Position numbers and translations under genes: made by a program
In this document: positions 1-5,038 of the stretch, in pieces
Numbering within the stretch: the first letter of the stretch is position 1
Layout: each line of letters starts with the position of its first letter
Origin: Syntrophobacterales bacterium
Lineage (GTDB): Bacteria > Desulfobacterota > Syntrophia > Syntrophales > UBA6807
NCBI GenBank assembly: GCA_021159265.1
Contig: JAGGSD010000273.1
Coordinates: 1 to 7,427 of the forward strand
Length of the DNA: 7,427 nucleotides
Reading direction: 5' to 3'
The notes under the pieces: model-generated
Told to the model about the DNA's origin: nothing
Seen by the model: only the letters and a program-made list of their open reading frames with translations
Databases searched by the model: none

Positions 1-80
1 ATGCGAAAAAAATAACCGCAGGCATATAGTTGATATTCCGAGGATTATTTTTTGGGCATAACGCAGAGATTGGGCGAAAA
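1..80. repeat. Diverged relative of the MITE interior, cut by the window edge
   Basis: Positions 4-80 align without gaps to 3277-3353 inside the MITE-like element, with 59 of 77 bases identical by my manual count. Shared blocks include CGAGGATTA and ATTGGGCGAAA. The right terminal repeat (GCAAAGGTCTC) does not follow here. This is therefore a decayed copy, a different member with other ends, or the end of a longer element that starts left of the window. Confidence 0.7.
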
Positions 81-124
81 GACCTTAAATCAACAGAGTC
101 ATGGACAGGTGGGAATGAGGACAA

Positions 125-154
125 CCTGCCTGCACGCGTAGACGCACAGGCAGG
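125..154. repeat. Hairpin CCTGCCTG...CAGGCAGG
   Basis: An 8-bp perfect outer stem (125-132 with 147-154) encloses a 4-bp inner stem GCGT/ACGC (136-139 with 142-145). The form suggests a dispersed intergenic palindrome. It lies about 200 bases beyond the stop of the carboxyltransferase gene. Confidence 0.6.
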
Positions 155-223
155 CTTCGGTCGCCCGGCAGTCTTCGGTGAGCCTTCGGCGTGAGACTTC
201 GTCAAGCTCAGCCGAACCGTGAA

Positions 224-241
224 GGGAGATTAAAATCTCCC
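224..241. repeat. Hairpin GGGAGATT-AA-AATCTCCC
   Basis: Perfect 8-bp stem with a two-base loop. Neither strand has a clear U-tract after it, so terminator function is not supported. Confidence 0.5.
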
Positions 242-311
242 CTGCGCAATAAGGTGAAGACACGGATTTGTGTTTGATACGTGAGTAGGCTGCAAGTTAC
301 TTCCCTTTCTA

Positions 312-339
312 ATGCCGCAAAGCGGCATAGCAGTGCTAT
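312..339 (-). terminator. Double hairpin just after the carboxyltransferase stop (possible weak terminator)
   Basis: ATGCCGC-AAA-GCGGCAT (312-328) is a perfect 7-bp stem. It overlaps ATAGCA-G-TGCTAT (327-339), a 6-bp stem. They lie 18-46 bases past the stop codon of the last gene, in the right place for transcript-end structure, but the sequence that follows on the minus strand (TAGAAAGGG) is not a U-tract. It could act in 3'-end protection or be another dispersed palindrome. Confidence 0.35.
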
Positions 340-357
340 TAAGGAAAAGTTCCGAAC

Positions 358-1899
358 TTACAGGGGGATATTTCCATGTTTCTTATCCGGCCGTTTTCCC
401 TCTTTGTTGGCCAGCATTTCCAGGGCGCTGATAATGGCGGGGCGGGTTTCTCTCGGATTAATAACATGGTCAACAATGCCACGTTTGGCCGCCTGATAAG
501 GAGTGGCAAAAGTTTCAACATATTCCTCAATTTTTTGCTGTTTTACATCATCGCTTTCTTTACGGAAGATGATTTTAGCCGCTCCGTCAGCTCCCATAAC
601 GGCGATTTCAGCGGTCGGCCAGGCAATAACCATGTCAGGACCTCCTTCTCCGGAACACATGCCTATGTAAGCGCCACCGTATGCCTTGCGGGTAACAATG
701 GTTATCTTGGGAACTGTCGCCTCGGGATACACATAGAGCATCTTTGCCCCGTGCCGTATTATTCCACCATATTCCTGCTGCGTACCGGGCAAGTACCCCG
801 GCACATCAACGAAGGTTAATAACGGTATATTAAAACAATCACAAAATCGAATAAAACGGGCGGCTTTATCAGAAGCGTTAATATCCAGACAACCTGCAAG
901 AGCCCGGGGCTGGTTCGCAATAATGCCAACACTTGATCCATTCATGCGAGCAAAACATGTAATCATGTTCGGGGCATAGAGCTTCTGGCTTTCATAAATA
1001 TCTCCATTGTCAACAACCATTTTTATAACTTTTTTCATATCATATGGACGATTGCTGCTATCCGGTATTATTGTATCCAGATCATCCTCCATACGATCCG
1101 TGGGGTCCGTGCATTCTATCGCGGGAGGTTTCTCAGTATAATTTGCCGGCAGGAAGCTCAACAAGTGTTTAATTTGACTGATACAATCTTCGTCGCTATC
1201 GGCCACGAAATGGGCATTTCCGCTTTTCTGATTATGAACCATTGCCCCTCCCAGTTCGAGGGGGCCAACATCTTCCCCTGTTGTGGCTTTAACTACCTCG
1301 GGACCGGTAATAAACATGCGGGCATAGTCCTGTTTGACCATATATACAAAATCCATCAATGCCGGTGAATAAACAGCCCCTCCGGCTGACGGTCCCATAA
1401 TGGCGGATATCTGAGGAACCATGCCGGAAGCCATGATATTCCTATGAAATATCTTTCCATATCCGGTAAGGCCTTCAACACCTTCCTGAATCCTGGCGCC
1501 ACCGGAATCATTAATGCCGACGATAGGACACTTCGCCGACATGGCTTTATCCATGCATTTCGCCATCTTGTTGGCATGCATCTCACCCAGAGATCCCCCC
1601 ATTACACTAAAGTCCTGAGCATACGCAAATACCGTCCTGCCATTGACTTTACCATAACCGGTTATCACCCCTTCATCCGGGAGCTCAATCTTATCCATAC
1701 CAAAATTAGTGCAGCGATGTTCAACAAACTTATCCAATTCCACAAAACTGCCTTCATCAAACAGGATAGCGAGTCTTTCACGGGCGGATAACCGGCCAGT
1801 GGCATGTAATTTCCCGATAGCTTTTTCACCGCCCCCCATTTCAACTTTCCGCGATTTTTCTTTCAGCAATTCTGCTTTTTCTCTAGTTGTTCTTGTCAT
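358..1899 (-). CDS. Acyl-CoA carboxylase carboxyltransferase subunit (propionyl-CoA carboxylase beta / methylmalonyl-CoA decarboxylase alpha type)
   Basis: 513 residues, full length for the family. The subunit moves CO2 between biotin and an acyl-CoA. Two crotonase-like halves are visible. The N-half has the CoA-side oxyanion loop DSGGARIQEG (131-140) and GPSAGGAVYSPALMDF (169-184); the C-half has the biotin-side DVPGYLPGTQQEYGGIIRHG (365-384) and TRKAYGGAY (403-411). The ending KKHGNIPL is typical. The residue after AYGGAY's Gly-Ala-Tyr region that tunes acyl chain choice in Streptomyces PccB (Asp422) appears to be Ile here (about 412), and the next loop SGEGGPD (416-422) departs from the usual S/C-x-x-L-G-A-D pattern. 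Carboxylase and sodium-pump decarboxylase members cannot be told apart from this subunit. No biotin carboxylase, biotin carrier or membrane decarboxylase subunit is nearby, so partners must lie elsewhere. It is the last gene of the visible cluster. Its start is supported by AAGGA 11 bases upstream. Confidence 0.93.
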   Translation of the reverse strand: MTRTTREKAELLKEKSRKVEMGGGEKAIGKLHATGRLSARERLAILFDEGSFVELDKFVEHRCTNFGMDKIELPDEGVITGYGKVNGRTVFAYAQDFSVMGGSLGEMHANKMAKCMDKAMSAKCPIVGINDSGGARIQEGVEGLTGYGKIFHRNIMASGMVPQISAIMGPSAGGAVYSPALMDFVYMVKQDYARMFITGPEVVKATTGEDVGPLELGGAMVHNQKSGNAHFVADSDEDCISQIKHLLSFLPANYTEKPPAIECTDPTDRMEDDLDTIIPDSSNRPYDMKKVIKMVVDNGDIYESQKLYAPNMITCFARMNGSSVGIIANQPRALAGCLDINASDKAARFIRFCDCFNIPLLTFVDVPGYLPGTQQEYGGIIRHGAKMLYVYPEATVPKITIVTRKAYGGAYIGMCSGEGGPDMVIAWPTAEIAVMGADGAAKIIFRKESDDVKQQKIEEYVETFATPYQAAKRGIVDHVINPRETRPAIISALEMLANKEGKRPDKKHGNIPL

Positions 1900-1910
1900 T
1901 GTTTTGTTAT

Positions 1911-1915
1911 TCCTT
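1911..1915 (-). promoter_or_regulatory. Ribosome binding site of the carboxyltransferase gene
   Basis: AAGGA on the minus strand, 11 bases before the ATG at 1899. Weaker and farther than those of its neighbours, but the only candidate, and the protein N-terminus matches the family from here. Confidence 0.55.
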
Positions 1916-1918
1916 ATC

Positions 1919-2049
1919 GTGACTACTCACGTAGTCAGGCTAAAATTGTTTAGGCGGTTCAACTGAGCGTTCACGGTTCAAAGGTTCACAGTTCAAGGCT
2001 GATTGTTTTTTAGCCACTGAACCGTGAACCTGACAACCTGAGTAGTTGC
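1919..2049. repeat. Imperfect-palindrome unit with GTRACTACTCA ends
   Basis: Outer ends GTGACTACTCA (1919-1929) and the reverse complement of GCAACTACTCA (2039-2049) match at 9 of 11 bases. An inner perfect 12-bp inverted repeat pairs GTTCACGGTTCA (1969-1980) with TGAACCGTGAAC (2018-2029). Positions 1983-1995 repeat 13 bases of the 17-bp repeat framing the four-helix gene. The unit fills most of the dehydrogenase-carboxyltransferase gap. It has no coding capacity; a non-autonomous mobile unit or the shell of a lost four-helix cassette is plausible. Confidence 0.6.
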
Positions 2050-2060
2050 TGTTCATTCAC

Positions 2061-2915
2061 TTATTTCGTGTAGTCATACACACCTTTGCCGGTCTTTCTT
2101 CCGTAACGCCCGGCTCTCACCAGTTTCTTCATAAGCGGAGCGGGTCTATATTTATCTCCCAGCTCTCTTTCCATATCTTCCATGACATGGAGAAGAGTCT
2201 CAATGCCTACCAGATCGGCCAGAGCCAGAGGGCCTATAGGATGATTACAACCCAGGACCATCCCCTTATCTATATCTTCCGCGCTGGCAACTCCCTCGCC
2301 CAAGGCAAAAAAAGCTTCGTTGATCATGGGGACAAGAACCCTGTTTACCGCAAAGGCTGGAGCTTCGTTGACTACTATAACTTCTTTGCCTATGCTTCTA
2401 CCCCACTCTTTGGCAATTTCAAGGGTCTCATCCGAAGTCTCATAACCCTTGGTAATCTCGACAAGTTTCATAACAGGTACGGGATTAAAGAAATGTGTGC
2501 CGATAAATCTCTCAGGCCTCCTTGTGACTGACGCCATCTCAGTAATGCTCAGGCCCGATGTGTTTGTAAAGAACAGGCAGTGATCGGGCACGATTTCCTC
2601 AAGCTCGGTATATACCTTCTTTTTTATATCCAGTACCTCAACTACAACCTCAACTACCACATCAGCATCACCGGCTGCCTCTTTGATATCAAGTGTAGGT
2701 TTGAGCCTCCCCAGGATAGAATCCATTTCTTCCTGTGTCTTTCTCCCCTTTTCTACATCACGGCCCAGGTTTTTCTTGATTGTATTCATCCCGCCGTCAA
2801 TAAATCTCTGTTCGATATCTCTCAGGGCTACCTGATAACCCGCCTGGGCACAAACCTGAGCTATACCATTTCCCATTAAACCGGCTCCCAACACACATAT
2901 TTTTTTGATCTCCAT
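2061..2915 (-). CDS. hbd: 3-hydroxyacyl-CoA dehydrogenase (short, 3-hydroxybutyryl-CoA dehydrogenase type)
   Basis: 284 residues, the usual length for single-function NAD(P)-dependent 3-hydroxyacyl-CoA dehydrogenases; it interconverts a (3S)-3-hydroxyacyl-CoA and the 3-oxoacyl-CoA in the cytoplasm. An N-terminal Rossmann fold carries GAGLMG (10-15). The catalytic residues align with those of Clostridium Hbd: Ser120 in TNTSGLS, His141 and Asn144 in GTHFFNPVPVMKLVE, Glu153 and Asn191 (AVNRVLVPMINEA). A C-terminal 3HCDH domain follows (NHPIGPLALADLVG, 224-237) and the end GRYGRKTGKGVYDY is typical. One small departure is Gly121 where Hbd has a second serine. The start is fixed by a strong GGGAGG seven bases upstream. 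It is separated from the thiolase by the repeat-laden four-helix pseudogene and from the next gene by a 161-nt gap filled mostly by a repeat unit. It would supply the 3-oxoacyl-CoA for the thiolase, or reduce it in a synthetic direction. Confidence 0.95.
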   Translation of the reverse strand: MEIKKICVLGAGLMGNGIAQVCAQAGYQVALRDIEQRFIDGGMNTIKKNLGRDVEKGRKTQEEMDSILGRLKPTLDIKEAAGDADVVVEVVVEVLDIKKKVYTELEEIVPDHCLFFTNTSGLSITEMASVTRRPERFIGTHFFNPVPVMKLVEITKGYETSDETLEIAKEWGRSIGKEVIVVNEAPAFAVNRVLVPMINEAFFALGEGVASAEDIDKGMVLGCNHPIGPLALADLVGIETLLHVMEDMERELGDKYRPAPLMKKLVRAGRYGRKTGKGVYDYTK

Positions 2916-2922
2916 GTTATTA

Positions 2923-2928
2923 CCTCCC
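2923..2928 (-). promoter_or_regulatory. Ribosome binding site of the 3-hydroxyacyl-CoA dehydrogenase gene
   Basis: GGGAGG followed by TAATAAC and the ATG at 2915 on the minus strand. Strong Shine-Dalgarno match, seven-base spacing. Confidence 0.8.
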
Positions 2929-2964
2929 TTTGGTATTTTAAAATGTTATTTCTGTAATTACTCG

Positions 2965-2981
2965 GGTTCACAGTTCACGGT
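2965..2981 (+). repeat. Inverted repeat, left copy, framing the four-helix gene
   Basis: GGTTCACAGTTCACGGT; its exact reverse complement is at 3520-3536. The repeat contains the stop codon of the four-helix gene (2968-2970) and encodes its last residues (N-R-E-L). The gene thus ends inside the repeat, which fits a compact gene-plus-ends cassette. Confidence 0.85.
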
Positions 2982-3503
2982 TGGCTACTTTGCGTTTTTC
3001 ATATTTTTTGAGATAGTTGATGAACCCACGAACGGCAACACGTGTTCGTCTGGCCTGCTCGTAGACATCTTTGAATTCGTTGGACAATATGTACTCTTCA
3101 TCCAATGCAACATAGAGTTCGCTCTGGACTTCCGTGCAAGACCGCTTGGCATATCGCAAGAACCGGATAAACTCTGCATTTGTCTCGGAATCGAAACCCT
3201 CGGCATATGTATCGATGATCCGGCAGCATCTTGAGACCTTTGCAAAATGCTTAATTTCGTTCAAGTTCAAGGAAGACGAAAAATTTAACCACAGGAATAC
3301 ATTGAGTATTTCGAGGATTAAATTTTGAGTCTGACGCAGAAATTGGGCGAAAGGGGGCGTTTTGCAAAGGTCTCATCTTGTATCTGTCTATTCAGCCCGT
3401 AATCCTTTGTAAATCCCGGCTTTTTTGTTAGACGGTACACTTTTCGAGTCAATTCACGCGCCAGTTGCCATGCCTCAATATCTTCAAACTGTTCAATCTT
3501 CAT
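2968..3503 (-). pseudogene. Four-helix-bundle protein (23S rRNA intervening-sequence/IVP family), interrupted and frameshifted
   Basis: The N-terminal part (ATG at 3503) reads MKIEQFEDIEAWQLAREL and continues to GLNRQIQD, the typical start of the small four-helix-bundle family TIGR02436, related to Avd. The C-terminal part, AEGFDSETNAEFIRFLRYAK through KKYEKRKVANREL, follows in another frame and stops at 2968. Two lesions separate them. First, a 142-bp MITE-like element (3233-3374) sits after the QIQD codons; with its 5-bp duplication it adds 147 bases, which keeps frame but brings a stop. Second, once the element is removed in thought, the frame runs DAAGSSIH and then breaks, because about four bases are missing where the family has N-I before AEGF. 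The intact protein would be about 120 residues. The family's function is poorly known; members occur inside 23S rRNA intervening sequences and free in genomes. The gene is framed by perfect 17-bp inverted repeats, which suggests it arrived as a cassette. Confidence 0.88.
3233..3374. mobile_element. MITE-like element inserted in the four-helix gene
   Basis: 142 bp with 18-bp terminal inverted repeats: GAGACCTTTGCAAAATGC (3233-3250) and GCGTTTTGCAAAGGTCTC (3357-3374), 17 of 18 matching. It is flanked by ATCTT on both sides (3228-3232 and 3375-3379). Because the terminal G/C is ambiguous, the duplication can also be read as CATCTTG (7 bp) around a 140-bp element. It has no coding capacity, so it must have been moved by a transposase acting in trans. 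Removing the element and one duplication restores the protein frame across the junction (QIQD then AAGSS), strong evidence that this is a true insertion. Interior positions 3277-3353 align without gaps to window positions 4-80. The parent IS family is not identifiable from this sequence alone. Confidence 0.85.
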
Positions 3504-3519
3504 CGCTCTCTAACCTTGG

Positions 3520-3536
3520 ACCGTGAACTGTGAACC
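3520..3536 (-). repeat. Inverted repeat, right copy, framing the four-helix gene
   Basis: ACCGTGAACTGTGAACC, a perfect 17-bp inverted match to 2965-2981. It ends 16 bases before the ATG (minus strand) of the four-helix gene. In RNA the two copies could pair into a stem closing the whole 572-base unit. Confidence 0.85.
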
Positions 3537-3545
3537 TTGACACAT

Positions 3546-3674
3546 TCGTAAAAAGTCGAAAATACCGTCATTGCGAACGGAGCGAAGCAATCTCACATAT
3601 TGTAACTACTTGTATTTATTAGATTGCTTCATCACTACGCTCCTCGCAATGACCCTGTGGATGACTTTTTACGA
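3546..3674. repeat. Inverted-repeat unit TCGTAAAAAGTC...GACTTTTTACGA
   Basis: A 129-bp unit with perfect 12-bp ends (3546-3557 and 3663-3674). Two further internal inverted pairs follow in order: GTCATTGCGA (3567-3576) with TCGCAATGAC (3644-3653), and GAAGCAATCT (3584-3593) with AGATTGCTTC (3621-3630). The whole can fold into one long hairpin. It resembles, from memory, the common GTCATTGCGAGCGAAGCAATCT-type dispersed repeats of anaerobic bacteria. It lies between the thiolase gene and the four-helix pseudogene. I find no clear target duplication. Confidence 0.7.
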
Positions 3675-3749
3675 GACCATCAACCTTGAACCTTATGTAA
3701 TTCGTCCATGCCACCCTGTTTTAATTGTTAGCCTTTAATCATCGCTGCT

Positions 3750-3776
3750 CATTGCTCAGTCATTTAAAGCTCATTG
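3750..3776. repeat. Short CATTGCTCAGTC / GCTCATTG motif at thiolase 3' end
   Basis: CATTGCTCAGTC (3750-3761) followed by GCTCATTG (3769-3776) overlaps the last codons and the stop of the thiolase gene. The same pair, CATTACTCAGTC and GCTCATTG with nearly the same spacing, occurs at 5013-5038 over the stop of the preceding gene. This is a minor dispersed motif of unknown role. Confidence 0.45.
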
Positions 3777-4966
3777 CCAAAAATCCCTACACTGACAACC
3801 GACATAGACGGGAATCCACCCAGATTATGAGTGAGACCTAATTTTGGATTTTCGATTTGTCTTTGATCGGCCTTTCCCTGGAGTTGTTTATATACTTCGT
3901 AAATCATTCTCAGTCCTGACGCGCCGATGGGATGACCGAAACATTTTAAGCCGCCATCCGTTTGACAGGGCACTTTCCCGTCGAGATCAAAAAAGCCTGA
4001 TTCCACATCTTCAATTGCCTTGCCCCTCGGAGATATCTGAAGGTCTTCATATGTCACAAATTCTGTAATTGAAAAGCAGTCATGTACTTCCATCATACTG
4101 ATTTCTTCTCTTGGATTTGTTATCCCGGCTTCCTCATAAGCTTTTATTCCACCGCGATATGTAGTTTCCACATGCGCGCCATCCCAGCTTTGATGCGCCA
4201 GCTCTTCACCCGAAGTAAGGGCAATCTGGAGAGACTTTACATAAATAGGATCTTTTCTAAATTGTTTAGCCATATCGGCCCGGCAGACAATAGCGCATGC
4301 CGCTCCATCACTCACACCACAGCAATCAAAAAGACCGAGCGGCCAGGCAATAATGGGCGCCTTTACAATCTGCTCAATGGAAACTTCTTTTCTCAGGTGC
4401 GCCTTAGGACTGAGAGTGCCGTTGTGGTGACTTTTGGACGATACGTGCGCCAAAGCTCTTTTCCCCTCTTCAGCAGAAAGGCCGTATTTATCAAAATATG
4501 TTGTCGCCATCATGGCGAACCCACCGGGAGCAGTCATATTGGCAAATGTAGCCCTGTTTCCCAATCCCAATAAATTCCCAAAATCGGGTAGTCCCCCATA
4601 TCCGGTGTCTTTAAGTTTCTCCGCGCCAAGAGCCAAAGCTATATCACAGGCGCCGGAAGCTACGGCATAACAAGCTCCCCGAAACGCCTCAGTCCCGGAT
4701 GCACAGAAATTCTCTACTCTCGTCACTGGCAGAAAAGGCAATTTCAAAGCCTTTGAAAGCGCTAAGCCGCTTTTCCCGACATTAACTTCATCAAAGCATG
4801 AACCAAACCAGGCAGCATCGATATCTTCTCTGTCTATTCCCGCATCTGTCACAGCCTCCAGAAATGCATCAACTATCAAATCGTCTTCGCTTTTGTCCCA
4901 CAGCTCACCGAATTTGGTGCAACCCATCCCTATTATAGCAATTTCGTTTTTTATTCCCTTTGCCAT
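3764..4966 (-). CDS. Thiolase family protein (SCP2/PhlC-like acetyl-CoA acetyltransferase)
   Basis: 400-residue cytoplasmic thiolase, full length for the SCP2/archaeal/PhlC branch. It should cleave a 3-oxoacyl-CoA with CoA or run the reverse Claisen condensation. The active-site set is complete: nucleophilic Cys88 in RVENFCASGTEA (83-94), His295 in EVHDCF (293-298), and His345 in KCFGHPIGASG (341-351). The second C-terminal cysteine (CxG) of bacterial degradative thiolases is absent; the end reads HNLGGFPSMSVVSVG (380-394), as expected for SCP2-type enzymes. Thiolases of this branch often work with a DUF35 zinc-ribbon/OB protein, and the gene just upstream, 66 nt away, supplies one fused to an HMGCS-like domain. 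The two products probably form one complex. The ATG is preceded by AAGGAG at 4974-4979. The substrate cannot be read from the sequence. The last residues (GNEL) and the stop lie in a short motif also found at the end of the preceding gene. Confidence 0.93.
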   Translation of the reverse strand: MAKGIKNEIAIIGMGCTKFGELWDKSEDDLIVDAFLEAVTDAGIDREDIDAAWFGSCFDEVNVGKSGLALSKALKLPFLPVTRVENFCASGTEAFRGACYAVASGACDIALALGAEKLKDTGYGGLPDFGNLLGLGNRATFANMTAPGGFAMMATTYFDKYGLSAEEGKRALAHVSSKSHHNGTLSPKAHLRKEVSIEQIVKAPIIAWPLGLFDCCGVSDGAACAIVCRADMAKQFRKDPIYVKSLQIALTSGEELAHQSWDGAHVETTYRGGIKAYEEAGITNPREEISMMEVHDCFSITEFVTYEDLQISPRGKAIEDVESGFFDLDGKVPCQTDGGLKCFGHPIGASGLRMIYEVYKQLQGKADQRQIENPKLGLTHNLGGFPSMSVVSVGIFGNEL

Positions 4967-4973
4967 TTCATTT

Positions 4974-4979
4974 CTCCTT
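4974..4979 (-). promoter_or_regulatory. Ribosome binding site of the thiolase gene
   Basis: AAGGAG on the minus strand, seven bases before the ATG at 4966. Strong match and good spacing; supports the chosen start. Confidence 0.8.
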
Positions 4980-5012
4980 CTCGTATATAAAAATACAAAT
5001 CAACTCGTTGCC

Positions 5013-5038
5013 CATTACTCAGTCCTCATTGCTCATTG
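5013..5038. repeat. Short CATTACTCAGTC / GCTCATTG motif at HMGCS-like gene 3' end
   Basis: Partner of the motif at 3750-3776. CATTACTCAGTC lies at 5013-5024 and GCTCATTG at 5031-5038, spanning the TGA of the HMGCS-like gene and the start of the 66-nt gap before the thiolase. Eleven of twelve bases match in the first block and all eight in the second. Confidence 0.45.

Larger units (their letters stand above)
81..357. other. Non-coding space downstream of the carboxyltransferase gene
   Basis: I see no credible gene on either strand. It contains three perfect-stem hairpins (125-154, 224-241, 312-328, the last overlapping a fourth small one) and the block CTCAGCCGAACCGTGAA (207-223), which recurs in similar form at 6626-6643. 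No strong U-tract follows any hairpin in the minus-strand direction, so I cannot assign a standard intrinsic terminator, although transcription of the cluster probably ends here. Confidence 0.6.

Noticed and set aside
125..241. Intrinsic terminators at the hairpins in 125-154 and 224-241
   Set aside because: Stems are good but no U-tract follows on the transcribed strand, so they are listed only as hairpins.
376..819. Plus-strand 147-codon open frame
   Set aside because: It lies wholly antisense to the carboxyltransferase gene, whose conserved motifs cover this stretch; its translation has no family resemblance.
2046..2531. Plus-strand 161-codon open frame
   Set aside because: Antisense to the well-supported 3-hydroxyacyl-CoA dehydrogenase; no convincing ribosome site or family motif.
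2968..3270. A separate intact 100-residue four-helix protein
   Set aside because: Its first residues derive from the inserted element and the conserved N-terminal helix lies upstream in the other fragment; it is the 3' half of a broken gene.
2985..3503. CRISPR or diversity-generating retroelement, prompted by repeats and an Avd-like four-helix protein
   Set aside because: No regularly spaced direct repeats, no reverse transcriptase, and no template/variable repeat pair in the window; the repeats are inverted ends.
4082..4573. Plus-strand 163-codon open frame
   Set aside because: Antisense shadow of the thiolase active-site region.
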